A DNA stretch of 64,000 nucleotides from Psychromonas marina (GCF_030161115.1 NZ_BSPQ01000002.1:480003-544002); one strand, 5' to 3'; positions 1 to 9,354 are shown, counted from the stretch's first letter. Translations and numbers: made by a program. The notes: generated by a model not told the origin, from the sequence alone.

Positions 1-324
1 CCGTCGGGCTAAAGCCACGAACTACGGTTTATTCTGATCCACCTGTAGGTCGGTATTTATGCCGACAAGCTAACGCTGATACTTTGTGTTTCCAACGCTA
101 ATCATTCGCAAACTGGAGCAAGAAAACCGTCGGGCTAAAGCCACGAACTACGGTTTATTCTGATCCACCTGTAGGTCGGTATTTATGCCGACAAGCTAAC
201 GCTGATACTTTGTGTTTCCAACGCTAATCATTCGCAAACTGGAGCTAGAAAACTGTCGGGCTAAAGCCACGACCTACGGTTTATTCTGATCCACCTGTAG
301 GTCGGTGTTTATGCCGACAAACCA
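1..324. repeat. 126-bp tandem repeat, about 2.6 copies
   Basis: Units start at 1, 127 and 253 and are nearly identical; the third is cut at about 324. Each unit carries an imperfect inverted pair: a GTCGGGCTAAAGCC...CTACGG element and a CTGTAGGTCGG...CCGACA element about 15 bp apart. This is a REP-like intergenic palindrome that has been tandemly duplicated. The rest of the stretch to 428, the end of pdxH, shows no gene. Confidence 0.85.
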
Positions 325-428
325 ACAAACGTTGCATCCATTATGTTCATTAGACATGAAACTCCCACGAGAAACATGGGAACTAATTTTTGACTGATAG
401 CTGACAGCTAAACGCTGACGGCTATGTT

Positions 429-1082
429 TTAAGGATTCAAACGCGTAATATCCCAACCATTTTTCGTTGGTTGATAGATAAATCGATCATGTAATCTGTC
501 TGCTTTACCTTGCCAAAACTCAATTCTGTCAGGTACGACACGATAACCGCCCCAAAACTCAGGCAGTGGAATCTGTTGTCCTTTAAACTTCTCTTCAAAC
601 ATTTTTACGCGCTCGGCTAACACGTCACGGCTTTCAAGTAGATCACTTTGATGAGAAGCCCATGCGCCAATTTGGCTTCCGCGTCCACGACTATGGAAGT
701 AATCAGCTGATTCCTGCTCGCTAATACGCTCTATGCGACCTTCAATACGCACCTGACGCTGTAACATATTCCAGTGAAATAGTAGCGCTGCAAAAGGGTT
801 TTCTTCTAGCTCGCCTGCTTTGCGGCTGTTGTAATTAGTGAAGAAAACAAAACCTTTATCATCAACCTCTTTAAGCAATACCATGCGCGAAGAGGGACGA
901 CCTTCTGCCGTACAACTAGAAACAGACATAGACTCAGGTAGGATGATGCCACTATTTTCTGCTTCTTTTAGCCAATCTTTGAAAAAAGCGATTGGATCAT
1001 CGGTTTCTTGTAGCGCTTTATTTTCGATTAATAGCCCTTGTCCAAGGGTGAATGCGCAGCGGATTTTGCTTAACAGTGACAT
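429..1082 (-). CDS. pdxH: pyridoxamine 5'-phosphate oxidase
   Basis: PdxH is the FMN-dependent cytoplasmic enzyme that oxidises pyridoxamine or pyridoxine 5'-phosphate to pyridoxal 5'-phosphate, the last step of vitamin B6 synthesis and salvage. At 217 residues it matches the usual family length. The N-terminal FMN-binding part (SSRMVLLKEVDDKGFVFFTN, about residues 64-83) and the C-terminal signature (EFWQGKADRLHDR, about 189-201) are both clear. It is transcribed away from the epmC operon, and the divergent intergenic gap is only about 30 bp. Confidence 0.95.
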   Translation of the reverse strand: MSLLSKIRCAFTLGQGLLIENKALQETDDPIAFFKDWLKEAENSGIILPESMSVSSCTAEGRPSSRMVLLKEVDDKGFVFFTNYNSRKAGELEENPFAALLFHWNMLQRQVRIEGRIERISEQESADYFHSRGRGSQIGAWASHQSDLLESRDVLAERVKMFEEKFKGQQIPLPEFWGGYRVVPDRIEFWQGKADRLHDRFIYQPTKNGWDITRLNP

Positions 1083-1114
1083 AAGATCTTCTTATATAAA
1101 TTAAATTACCCTAA

Positions 1115-1720
1115 GTGTATAATTTAAAGAAAATAATACAAACTTTTAATCGGTTAATCATTTTGTCTAAAACATTTTACTATCAAGATTTGATTCATAT
1201 TTTTGAATCTACTTTTTTCAATACATATAATACTAAACTTATTTGTGGCAACGATGAGCCTATCTACCTGCCTGAAGATTCACAGCACCCATTTCATCGT
1301 ATTGTTTTTGCACATGGTTTTTATGCCAGCGCACTACATGAAATAGCCCATTGGTTAGTGGCAGGTGAAAAACGTCGCTTACTTGAAGATTACGGTTACT
1401 GGTATGAACCCGATGGAAGAACAGCATGTCAGCAAGCAGAGTTTGAAAAAGTCGAGATCGTGCCTCAAGCAATAGAGTGGGCCGTTGCGATGAGTTGTGG
1501 TTTTAAATTTGATGTTAGTGCAGATAACTTAAGTGGGATTGAGATTGATCGCCTTGGGTTTAAACATAAAGTACATGCACAATTATTAGGTTATTTAGAA
1601 AAGGGTTTTTCGGCTCGTACTGCTGCGCTACTTGATGCTTGTGCTGAGTTTTATAATACGCAACCTTTAACACCCTCAATGTTTAATTATATTGGCATGA
1701 ATACAGGAATGAATAAATGA
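1115..1720 (+). CDS. epmC: elongation factor P hydroxylase
   Basis: EpmC (YfcM) hydroxylates the beta-lysyl-lysine side chain of translation factor EF-P. The family metal-binding motif HEIAHW is at residues 75-80, inside a conserved block (VFAHGFYAS before it, GYWYEPDGR after it). The longest frame begins at GTG 1115 and gives 201 residues. Homologues are about 180 residues, so a start at TTG 1163 (185 residues) is also plausible; neither has a strong ribosome binding site. The stop overlaps the next start in an ATGA, which implies translational coupling with the phosphatase gene. Confidence 0.9.
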   Translation: MYNLKKIIQTFNRLIILSKTFYYQDLIHIFESTFFNTYNTKLICGNDEPIYLPEDSQHPFHRIVFAHGFYASALHEIAHWLVAGEKRRLLEDYGYWYEPDGRTACQQAEFEKVEIVPQAIEWAVAMSCGFKFDVSADNLSGIEIDRLGFKHKVHAQLLGYLEKGFSARTAALLDACAEFYNTQPLTPSMFNYIGMNTGMNK

Positions 1721-2184
1721 AAAAAATATTAGTCGTTTGTTTAGGTAACATTTGTCGTTCGCCCACAGCAGAAACGGTATTACGTGCGACGGCCCAAAAA
1801 ATGGCCATTGATATCGAGATTGATTCTGCGGGCACAATTAATAACCACCAAGGCAACCAACCTGATAAGCGCTCTATGGCTGCGGGTGAAGCACGTGGTT
1901 ATAGCTTTAAAGGCATCACATCAAGACCGGTGACGGCGCATGATTTTGAGTATTTTGATCTCATTCTCGCAGCGGATAACAGTAACATTGCTGATCTGAA
2001 GGCGATTTGTCCAAGCCATTTACAGTATAAAATTGCACTTTTCCTTAGTTACGCACAAGCAGAGACTGATCAAATCCCTGACCCCTATTATGGTGGTGAT
2101 GCCGGTTTCGAATTGGTACTTGATCTACTTGAAGATGCATCAACACAGCTATTAAACATTATTAACCAAAAGGGCACACTGTGA
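1717..2184 (+). CDS. low-molecular-weight protein tyrosine phosphatase
   Basis: This cytoplasmic phosphatase family hydrolyses phosphotyrosine or similar low-molecular-weight phosphoesters. The P-loop CLGNICRS lies at residues 8-15, with nucleophile Cys8 and Arg14, and the catalytic-acid loop DPYYG is at 122-126. The length of 155 residues is normal. It overlaps epmC by 4 bp upstream and ybgC by 4 bp downstream, so the three genes form a coupled operon. There is no tyrosine kinase or capsule gene nearby, so the physiological substrate cannot be inferred from context. Confidence 0.9.
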   Translation: MKKILVVCLGNICRSPTAETVLRATAQKMAIDIEIDSAGTINNHQGNQPDKRSMAAGEARGYSFKGITSRPVTAHDFEYFDLILAADNSNIADLKAICPSHLQYKIALFLSYAQAETDQIPDPYYGGDAGFELVLDLLEDASTQLLNIINQKGTL

Positions 2185-2591
2185 CGAGTAAAGTGTTTCA
2201 TCACCCAGTACAGATTTATTATGAAGATACAGACCACTCTGGTGTTGTTTATCACCCTAATTTTTTAAAATATTTTGAGCGTGCTCGTGAGCATGTGATC
2301 GATAGTGATCGTTTAGACAAACTATGGCGTGAAAAAGGGTTAGGTTTTGCTGTTTATAAAGCCAACATGACTTTTCAAGATGGCGTCGAGTTTGCAGAAG
2401 TCTGTGATATTCGCACCAGTTTCAAATTAGATGGCAAATATAAAACCCTATGGCGTCAAGAAGTATGGCGTCCTGGTGCAACTAAACCTGCTGTGATTGG
2501 TGATATTGAAATGGTGTGTTTGGATAAAGAGAAACGTTTGCAACCTTTACCTGTAGAGATTTTGGACTACCTAACCCAAAATAATGTTTAA
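2181..2591 (+). CDS. ybgC: acyl-CoA thioesterase, YbgC family
   Basis: This is a hot-dog-fold thioesterase of 136 residues. The YbgC signature is at the N-terminus: YYEDTDHSGVVYHPNFLKYFERARE (split here as YYEDTDHSGVVYH then PNFLKYFERARE, about residues 13-37), with the catalytic Asp in EDTDHSG. Start is GTG 2181 in a GTGA overlap with the phosphatase gene. In E. coli ybgC heads the tol-pal cluster; here it is separated from any tol gene and sits at the end of the epmC operon. Confidence 0.9.
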   Translation: MTSKVFHHPVQIYYEDTDHSGVVYHPNFLKYFERAREHVIDSDRLDKLWREKGLGFAVYKANMTFQDGVEFAEVCDIRTSFKLDGKYKTLWRQEVWRPGATKPAVIGDIEMVCLDKEKRLQPLPVEILDYLTQNNV

Positions 2592-2685
2592 GCTCTCAAA
2601 GTACTGAAAAAGAGTAATAATAGACTTGCAGGATGAATCCATTTAATCCATTTTACTTGATATAAGCTAATAATTTGGAGAGGTT

Positions 2686-2976
2686 ATGTTTTTTGCCAAA
2701 GAAGATAAACGTTCATTTCGACGTATGGAATTGGATGTCGGGATTGAAATAACAAAAGACACTGCAGTTGCTCAAGGAGTCTGTAAAGATTTAAGTAGCA
2801 CAGGCATGTCAATCACCTTTACTGATGTGAATTTTAAGCAGGGTGATAAAGTACATATTAAACTCGATACGGCAGATGATCGTTTCCCCCCTTTAGACGC
2901 AGATGCAACATTATTACGGGTTGAAAAAACGGATCAGGGATTTATGGCTGCGGTACAGTTTATTAGCATGAAATAA
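2686..2976 (+). CDS. PilZ domain protein, single domain
   Basis: This 96-residue protein is essentially one PilZ domain, a c-di-GMP receptor fold. The RxxxR-type motif is in KRSFRRMEL (about residues 8-16) and the second motif DLSSTG (about 36-41) matches the consensus [D/N]xSxxG. It has a good upstream GGAGAGG-like site. A paralogue of the same length and similar C-terminus lies at 60815-61105, so the genome carries at least two such proteins. The regulated target is unknown. Confidence 0.85.
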   Translation: MFFAKEDKRSFRRMELDVGIEITKDTAVAQGVCKDLSSTGMSITFTDVNFKQGDKVHIKLDTADDRFPPLDADATLLRVEKTDQGFMAAVQFISMK

Positions 2977-3097
2977 AATCCGATTGAGATGCCAAGTATT
3001 CGCTTGGCATTGTTATAGCTAACTCACTCCTGTCTTCAATTAAGCGTGTTTTTATATCAGGGGGAGTATGTTGATGATGAAGTTAAAAAGGAACGAT

Positions 3098-3664
3098 ATG
3101 AAAATTTATGGAAGTTATACTTCTCCCTTCGTGCGCCATTGTCGTATTGCATTATTACAAGCGGATATTGAGTGTGAATTTATTGAAACAGACGCAACCC
3201 AAAGTGCTGAGATATCACCCACGAAAAAGGTTCCTTTACTGGTTGATGGCGATATCACGTTAACCGACTCGAGCTCTATTTTACGTTACCTACGTGAAAA
3301 ATCGGGTGTGGCTTATATGGACGACATTGTTGACTTTGATCTTTTCAATATGACCAATACGGTAATGGATGCGTGTGTTAATGTCTTCTTTTTGGAGAAG
3401 ATGGACGAAATAACGATTGAGCAAAGTAGCTATTTAACACGTCAAAACGAACGTGTCTTATCAGGATTGATCGCATTAAACGAATCACCTATCGAGGCGC
3501 AGCTTCCATTATCTGATGGGCTCATTCGTCTTGCTTGTTTTTTAGATTGGGGAGTTTACCGCGATCGTATTGACCTTAAAAAACTAACGACTCTGACGCG
3601 TTTATTAGATATCGCGCGTACCGATAAACACTTCATCAAAACAGTGCCACCCTTTAACGGTTAA
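3098..3664 (+). CDS. glutathione S-transferase-like protein
   Basis: The N-terminus (MKIYGSYTSPFVRHCRIAL) is a thioredoxin-like GST domain with the usual SPFVR motif at the glutathione site and a VPLL cis-proline segment, followed by the DSSSIL motif that contacts the glutathione gamma-glutamyl group. The helical C-terminal domain completes 188 residues. The frame is open from 3068, but ATG 3098 is preceded by AAAAAGGAACGAT, a well-placed ribosome binding site, so I prefer it. The 3' end overlaps the convergent phosphopantetheinyl transferase gene by 11 bp. Substrate unknown. Confidence 0.85.
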   Translation: MKIYGSYTSPFVRHCRIALLQADIECEFIETDATQSAEISPTKKVPLLVDGDITLTDSSSILRYLREKSGVAYMDDIVDFDLFNMTNTVMDACVNVFFLEKMDEITIEQSSYLTRQNERVLSGLIALNESPIEAQLPLSDGLIRLACFLDWGVYRDRIDLKKLTTLTRLLDIARTDKHFIKTVPPFNG

Positions 3665-4415
3665 ACAGTGATGCACCTTGCTCCATTGAAAATAGCTGGA
3701 TAGCAGGTTTGTTTTCTAGCGTTTTATTATTATTTATCGACACAGCAATACAGTGTTTATTGTCGGGGAATAATAGTGCTTGATACCAATGTTGCGGAGA
3801 CTGCTGCTTACACTTTTCATTAAAGGTTAACACTATATTATCGTTGAAGTTAGCCGTTGTTGAGGCATTTACTGCAAAGCTAAATGTCTCCAATCCTTGG
3901 CTAATACCAAGGCCGGTTGCTTTCACGAAAGATTCTTTTAACGTCCAATACTCAAAAAATTGCTTTGGTGAGGCTTTTACTCGTTGCGCTTCATCACTGG
4001 AAAAAAAACGATCTGCAATAGCATTAACACTGATCTTTCGTGATAAATTTTCAATATCACAACCAATATCCTTATTTAAACAAACTGCACAAATAATTAA
4101 TTCATCATTGTGGCTTAAATTAAATCGTAGCGGGAGTGGGGCGTTTGTGATTTCTGGCTTACCTAATTCTCCGACGCTGAATTGCCACGATTTCGGTGCG
4201 ACAGGCGCATATTGAGAGAGTAGTAAGCGGATAAAAGAACGCGTGATCAAGGCGGTGTGCTTAGCGCTACTTAAGCGATAGCGATCAATTTTTTGACATT
4301 CTGAATCAGACAGTAGTGCTCTTAATGAAGGGTGTTCGGATATCTGTTTGGGATTGACTGCCCATATATGAATCTCGTTATCAGCAAGTGCAACCGAGGA
4401 GATATTACTTAACAT
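3654..4415 (-). CDS. 4'-phosphopantetheinyl transferase superfamily protein
   Basis: This Sfp-type enzyme of 253 residues would move phosphopantetheine from CoA to a carrier-protein serine. The family motifs are present: RFNLSHND, then IGCDIENL (metal-binding Asp/Glu), then FFEYWTLKESFVKATG. No polyketide, peptide or polyunsaturated-fatty-acid synthase is seen in the window, so the carrier it serves lies elsewhere; marine relatives often use such enzymes for PUFA synthases, but that is inference only. Confidence 0.88.
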   Translation of the reverse strand: MLSNISSVALADNEIHIWAVNPKQISEHPSLRALLSDSECQKIDRYRLSSAKHTALITRSFIRLLLSQYAPVAPKSWQFSVGELGKPEITNAPLPLRFNLSHNDELIICAVCLNKDIGCDIENLSRKISVNAIADRFFSSDEAQRVKASPKQFFEYWTLKESFVKATGLGISQGLETFSFAVNASTTANFNDNIVLTFNEKCKQQSPQHWYQALLFPDNKHCIAVSINNNKTLENKPAIQLFSMEQGASLFNR

Positions 4416-4573
4416 ATCATTTACTGCCTAATTTTAGTCATTTGTAGGATTGCTATCAGTACCCATTCATTTTTATACGCATATTTGCTCATTTGATGGG
4501 GAATATTGGAATTATAGATAGCAAAAAGGAGGATAAATCCCCCCTTTATTATTAATAACATTAGGCTATTAAT

Positions 4574-4879
4574 TTATTTTTTAATAGGTGCAACTGGTTT
4601 AAATGAATTAATTTTTTTATTCACTTCGCGGCGTTCTTTAGAAAGCTCTGCACCAATGATGATGTAGTCATCAACACGGTCTTCATAATCACATAACATG
4701 TTTTTAATGATCGCTTTAATATCATTCTGATCCATGTCAGCTGTGATGTAATCTGTTAAGTTACCTAGTAATTCAACTCGTTTACGGTTATCACGAATTT
4801 TTTTAGTATTATCTAGAATTTCGCGTTTTAATTTATTTTTACGACGTGCATTTTTTACTAGTTCAAGTACATTCGACAT
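4574..4879 (-). CDS. tmaR: pole-localizer protein TmaR (YeeX, DUF496)
   Basis: A 101-residue, highly charged, helical protein. It matches E. coli YeeX/TmaR closely in the blocks [23 protein letters not shown] and [19 protein letters not shown]. TmaR forms clusters at a cell pole and in E. coli holds enzyme I of the sugar phosphotransferase system there. The gene stands alone, with an AT-rich promoter region on its 5' side (4880-5113). Confidence 0.9.
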   Translation of the reverse strand: MSNVLELVKNARRKNKLKREILDNTKKIRDNRKRVELLGNLTDYITADMDQNDIKAIIKNMLCDYEDRVDDYIIIGAELSKERREVNKKINSFKPVAPIKK

Positions 4880-5113
4880 TTATTATACCTTTTATCATTG
4901 TATATTTAATAATCTTACTCATCAGAAGTCTATTATACCTATTGATAAGCATAACGCTGTTGTATTTTAAAAATAAAATCAGTTATTCGCAATAAAATTG
5001 TGGTGTATCAATGTTTTAATGGGATTTTCTTTTGTTATTAATATGTTACTGAGATATTTATTTTATCTACCATGAGCTCTAAATAATGACTGGTGGTTAT
5101 TTACCACCAATGA

Positions 5114-5641
5114 CTATTTATTTGCAGGGTTTTTTACTTTAACTCGGTTGTTGTTATCACGGCTTTTTTTGATTAATTCATTATCAGTAACAAATTGCGA
5201 TGATTTTGATAACCGATCATACAAAAGAACATTAACTGTCGCAGCAAGGTTCATACAACCAATCGTGGGTACATAAACAACAGCATCAGCTTGATTTATT
5301 ATCTTTTGATTCAGGGTGCCATCTTCAGGTCCAAACAGATACAGCGCTTTTTCTGGATGACTAAAGTTAGGTAAGGGGATTGCGCCTTCAACAAGGTCAA
5401 CACACACTACTTTTACATCGTCTGGTTTATTATCAAGTAGGTGTTGTTGCTGGCTGAGCGGAATCAATGTACGCATTTTTTTTGTGTCAGTATTAAGTTT
5501 AACTGCACGATCATAGCGTGTGCCGGTATAGATAACATTGTCGACTTGATAACAGCCCGCTGCACGCATCACCGCGCCTACATTTGTTGCACTTTTAGGA
5601 TCACTTAATCCAATGGTTACACTGTTTTCAGACATTTTCAT
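5114..5641 (-). CDS. RNA methyltransferase, TrmH/SpoU family
   Basis: A 175-residue SPOUT methyltransferase domain. It shows the N-terminal motif 1 (DPKSATNVGAVMRAAGC), the SAM-loop motif FGPEDGTL and the knot motif CMNLAATVNVLLYDRL. It has no N-terminal substrate-binding extension, so it resembles minimal enzymes such as TrmL in size, but the target nucleotide cannot be told from sequence. Start at 5641 (MKM) or two codons later. It lies alone between tmaR and the DUF2750 gene on the same strand. Confidence 0.85.
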   Translation of the reverse strand: MKMSENSVTIGLSDPKSATNVGAVMRAAGCYQVDNVIYTGTRYDRAVKLNTDTKKMRTLIPLSQQQHLLDNKPDDVKVVCVDLVEGAIPLPNFSHPEKALYLFGPEDGTLNQKIINQADAVVYVPTIGCMNLAATVNVLLYDRLSKSSQFVTDNELIKKSRDNNNRVKVKNPANK

Positions 5642-5804
5642 TCTTATGCTAATTAAAGTTGCGATATTCTAACGATAGATATCTGCTTAAGCAAAATTTT
5701 CAAGGGGATTTTATCGTGGTGGTGCGCGAAGAAGGGGATTTGATAATGAGAAGCACAACATTAATTGTCTTCTCAATCAGTTTTTAATACTGCAATGTGG
5801 TGAA

Positions 5805-6161
5805 TTAAAGTGCTTCGATCTCTGTTAGCACTTGTGTTAATTCAGCAAGATCAACTTCAAGATCATTACCTTCATCACCCCAGTTTAAGCCAATTACAAC
5901 ATTGTCTTCTAATAGATCATCAACCCAAAATTCAAACCAATCAGCAAGTGTGATTGCTGTTGCAACATAATCTTTCCACTCTTCAACACAGTGCACTTGT
6001 GCAAGTGCTTGTGTAGACCATAGTGGCATCACTTCTGTTTCTTCGAACTGCAGTGAATCCAGTACTACCCAATCTTCACTTTTTGCATCTTGCAGTGCCC
6101 ATAATGTTTGCGTTGGTTTTACATCGTTTGAAAATGCGCTTAGTGCTTCTAAAGTGTTCAT
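5805..6161 (-). CDS. DUF2750 family protein
   Basis: A 118-residue acidic cytoplasmic protein. The pattern of a tryptophan-rich N-terminal half (QTLWALQDAKSEDWVVL), a PLWSTQALAQ block, then a WFEFWVDDLLEDN...IGLNWG block fits the DUF2750 family, whose function is unknown. No membrane segment or signal peptide. A good AGAGAAATATT-type site precedes the ATG on the minus strand. Confidence 0.7.
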   Translation of the reverse strand: MNTLEALSAFSNDVKPTQTLWALQDAKSEDWVVLDSLQFEETEVMPLWSTQALAQVHCVEEWKDYVATAITLADWFEFWVDDLLEDNVVIGLNWGDEGNDLEVDLAELTQVLTEIEAL

Positions 6162-6497
6162 AATATTTCTCTTATTTGGTGACTGCGATTATTGGCGTAG
6201 TATACCTATTTCGACAGGGGGGGCTATCGCTTTATTATAATATTGATTAAAAAAAAAGCATTTTGTTGCTGATATAAAGTACAGCGGTACAACTTTTCAT
6301 GAGTAAAGATAAAAAGTTGCATTTTCGCAAAAATGACAGACAATATGACTGTCTTTATAAACAGTTATTGTTATACATTAAGGTTTAATAGCAACGAGGG
6401 TGAGCTGCATTATTATGTGTAAAACAAGACATTAATATATTGTTATAGCAAAAATGTTGTTCAAAGTGAGCGTGTAGCAAGATGGCAAGTACCTAAT
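6162..6497. other. intergenic region upstream of dinB
   Basis: No gene here. It holds the divergent promoters of the DUF2750 gene and dinB. The only specific site I can name is the LexA box at 6349-6364, followed by a TTATACATT stretch (about 6370-6378) that could be the dinB -10 element. Confidence 0.6.
6349..6364 (+). promoter_or_regulatory. LexA (SOS) box upstream of dinB
   Basis: The sequence CTGTCTTTATAAACAG matches the gammaproteobacterial LexA consensus CTGT-N8-ACAG with no mismatch in the eight defined bases. It overlaps a plausible -35 region, with TTATACATT shortly downstream as -10. The gene behind it encodes DNA polymerase IV, a classical SOS gene. Confidence 0.88.
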
Positions 6498-6539
6498 ATG
6501 ATTGAAAAAAATGAACTAATATTGCCAATGGCTAAAAAA

Positions 6540-7595
6540 ATGAAGAAGTTAATTCATATCGATATGGACTCATTTTTTGCCTCGGTAGAGATGCGCGACG
6601 AACCTAGCTACAGGGACATTCCTCTCGCGGTGGGGGGAAATGAAAAACAACGTGGCGTGATTAGTACGTCAAATTATGAAGCGCGCAAATATGGTGTGCG
6701 TTCTGCAATGCCAACGGCACATGCGTTGAAATTGTGCCCTCATTTAAAGGTAGTGCCAGGGCGTATGCAGGTTTATAAAGAAATCTCAGTACAAATCCGC
6801 GCTATTTTTGAACGTTATACGAACTTGATAGAGCCATTATCTTTAGATGAAGCTTTTCTTGATGTGACTGATTGTCCCCAGCACCATGGCTCTGCGACAT
6901 TGATTGCGCAAGCAATAAGAGAAGATATTCACCGAGAGTTAAACCTGACGGCCTCAGCAGGGGTTGCGCCGCTTAAGTTTTTAGCCAAAGTGGCTTCCGA
7001 TATGAATAAACCCGATGGGCAATTTGTCATTCCGCCGAGTGATGTTCAAGGGGTTATTGATACGCTGCCTCTGGAGAAAATACCGGGGGTGGGTAAAGTC
7101 AGTTTGGAAAAGTTGCATCATGCCGGGTTTTATCTCTGCGAAGATATAAAAAACAGTGATTATCATGAATTACTGAGACAATTTGGCCGCATGGGCGGAT
7201 CACTCTGGAACTTTAGTCATGGTATCGATGAGCGTGAAGTAATTACAGAAAGGGAACGTAAATCTGTCGGTGTAGAGCGTACCTTTGCAGTTAACATTAA
7301 TACCTTTGATGAATGTTGGCAGTATATTGAAGAGAAGCTTTATCCAGAACTCGATAAACGCCTTGCACGTGTTTCATCTGAGAAAGCGATCATCAAGCAG
7401 GGCATCAAGATTAAATTTGCTGATTTTCAGCTCACCACAATAGAGCATATACACAGTGAGCTTGAACTGGCGTATTTTCGTGAGCTATTACAGGAAATTT
7501 TGCAAAGACAGCAAGGGAGAGAGATAAGATTGCTAGGGGTAAGTGTGATGTTAAAGCCGGAGGAACAGGTTAAACAGCTTAATTTAGATTTATAA
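6540..7595 (+). CDS. dinB: DNA polymerase IV (Y-family, translesion)
   Basis: DinB is the error-prone Y-family polymerase that bypasses damaged bases. With the start at 6540 the protein has 351 residues and the catalytic acids fall exactly where they do in E. coli: Asp8 in HIDMD and Asp103-Glu104 in SLDEAFLD. The helix-hairpin-helix (PGVGKVS) and little-finger domains follow. The frame stays open back to ATG 6498 (14 extra residues, MIEKNELILPMAKK); neither start has a strong ribosome binding site. A perfect LexA box lies upstream, so SOS induction is expected. Confidence 0.93.
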   Translation: MKKLIHIDMDSFFASVEMRDEPSYRDIPLAVGGNEKQRGVISTSNYEARKYGVRSAMPTAHALKLCPHLKVVPGRMQVYKEISVQIRAIFERYTNLIEPLSLDEAFLDVTDCPQHHGSATLIAQAIREDIHRELNLTASAGVAPLKFLAKVASDMNKPDGQFVIPPSDVQGVIDTLPLEKIPGVGKVSLEKLHHAGFYLCEDIKNSDYHELLRQFGRMGGSLWNFSHGIDEREVITERERKSVGVERTFAVNINTFDECWQYIEEKLYPELDKRLARVSSEKAIIKQGIKIKFADFQLTTIEHIHSELELAYFRELLQEILQRQQGREIRLLGVSVMLKPEEQVKQLNLDL

Positions 7596-7623
7596 ATCAG
7601 TTTCTGCATAAGCAGAAAATGGA

Positions 7624-7656
7624 CAAAAAAAGAAGGCAACAGTTTTCACTATTGCC
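7624..7656 (-). terminator. intrinsic terminator of the ABC importer operon
   Basis: On the minus strand GGCAATAGT-GAAA-ACTGTTGCC forms a 9-bp stem with one G-U pair and a GAAA loop, followed directly by TTCTTTTTTT. It lies about 40 bp past the stop of the solute-binding protein gene, the last gene of the operon. Confidence 0.85.
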
Positions 7657-7693
7657 CTATTAATACAGATAATTAACGCAATTTAATGGTTAA

Positions 7694-9250
7694 TTATTTT
7701 TTGTAAGCACGGTCATAAGCAGATTGCATTACTTTAACAACACTGTCGTAACCCATTCTATCGATTTGAGCGATGTAAGTATCCCAATCTTCATCGATAT
7801 CACGTGAACCAAGTACCCAAGCTTGTTGCATTTCCAACATGTAATCTCGAATAGTTATCCAACGTTTATCGAAGACGGCTTTCTCTTTTTCATTTAAAGC
7901 AACACCTAAGAATGGCTTAAGTAGGTAGTCACCTTGGTCATATAACGCGATAGCTTCAAGTGCGTATTTATTTGACCACTGTAGCTCATATGAATAGTCT
8001 TGGTAGAATCCACGCTGAACCTGTGCACCCACTTCCCAAAGCTGAGCAACAACAGGTGCACTATTTTCAAGTATCTCTTTTTTGAAAATTGGCTTGCCAT
8101 CGATCATGTCATACTGTTTGCCTTCGATTCCAAAGTTAGCTAAACGACGACCCTCTTCGGTAAAGAAGAAGTCAAAGTACTTCATTGTCTCAATCTGGTT
8201 TTCATTAGTATATGAAATTGCCCAACCTTGATTCTTAACTTTAGCACGACGATGTTCTTCAACACGTACACCTGAAATGCTAGCTGGTGGAGCTAGTGCT
8301 TTAAACTCAAAGCCCTCTACTTTATCTTTCAGTGAATCATTATAACCGGTCGTTGACGCAAACCAATCGTGTGTCATACCACCTAAGTCATTCGACAGTA
8401 AAAATTCACGTGAACGGCTTCCGCGTGTAAATACTTCAGCATCGATCAAGCCTTCTTTATACCATTTAGCTAGGTTACGGATACCAGTTCGGTAACCTTC
8501 ACCCACATAGCCGTGACGAAGCTCACCTTCAACAACGTGGAAATCATGGAACACATCTGAGCCAGATGTACGACCATCCCACAGGGTTACCATACGAATG
8601 AGTTCTTCCCAGTTACGCATAAATACTGGCACTTCATCTTTTTTACCGTTGCCGTTTGGATCGTTATCACGAAAAGCCGTTAATACTTTGTATAGCTCAT
8701 CCACGTTTTCAGGTGATTTAAGATTTAGCTTCTTAAGCCAGTCAGTACGGATAAAGTAACCTTTACCATATTTACCGTCAGGCAGATATGGAATGTAATA
8801 AATGTTGCCATCTGAAGCTAAAATGGAGCTTCTAATATCTGGGTTTTTATCGAAGAAAGCCTTAATATTAGGCGCATATTTATCGATTAGATCATTCATT
8901 GGAACGAATGCACCTTCAGGACCATAACGATTTACATTATCTCTAATAAAATCACCACCCACGATATCAGGCAAATCACCACCTGCAATAAGTAAGTTAA
9001 ATGCTTCTTCACTTTTTGTTGTTGTCATTGAAGCAACATTATTTAATTGTACGTTGGTTAACCTCGCCGCCTCTTTTTCTACTAACCAGTTATTATCGTA
9101 AACGAATTTTTTAGTGTGAAAATGAATATCAAGTTTCAGTGGTTTCTCTGATACTTTATAAGCACCGTCAGCTGATGTCGCTATTGCAGGTACTGCAATA
9201 ACAGCAGAACTTAGAATAATTGACGTTACTAGGTTTTTTACCATTCGCAT
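7694..9250 (-). CDS. extracellular solute-binding protein, AlgQ-like oligouronide binder
   Basis: Periplasmic receptor of the ABC importer encoded upstream. The start at 9250 follows a GGAG at ideal spacing (the longer frame to 9274 places that site inside the gene), giving 518 residues with a Sec signal peptide and no lipobox cysteine. Size, the soluble form, and an EF-hand-like calcium loop DNDPNGNGKKDE at about residues 195-206 resemble the alginate-binding AlgQ1/AlgQ2 of Sphingomonas A1 and related binders of unsaturated oligouronides. The ligand is inferred from the surrounding uronate genes, not shown directly. Confidence 0.85.
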   Translation of the reverse strand: MRMVKNLVTSIILSSAVIAVPAIATSADGAYKVSEKPLKLDIHFHTKKFVYDNNWLVEKEAARLTNVQLNNVASMTTTKSEEAFNLLIAGGDLPDIVGGDFIRDNVNRYGPEGAFVPMNDLIDKYAPNIKAFFDKNPDIRSSILASDGNIYYIPYLPDGKYGKGYFIRTDWLKKLNLKSPENVDELYKVLTAFRDNDPNGNGKKDEVPVFMRNWEELIRMVTLWDGRTSGSDVFHDFHVVEGELRHGYVGEGYRTGIRNLAKWYKEGLIDAEVFTRGSRSREFLLSNDLGGMTHDWFASTTGYNDSLKDKVEGFEFKALAPPASISGVRVEEHRRAKVKNQGWAISYTNENQIETMKYFDFFFTEEGRRLANFGIEGKQYDMIDGKPIFKKEILENSAPVVAQLWEVGAQVQRGFYQDYSYELQWSNKYALEAIALYDQGDYLLKPFLGVALNEKEKAVFDKRWITIRDYMLEMQQAWVLGSRDIDEDWDTYIAQIDRMGYDSVVKVMQSAYDRAYKK

Positions 9251-9354
9251 AATACTTCTCCATTTTGTGTTCATACATTGTGTAGCCTATACACTCCCGT
9301 ATAGGCATTGGTGGTGATTGTTATGTGTTGTAAGTGTTAAGTGTTGTAAGTGTT

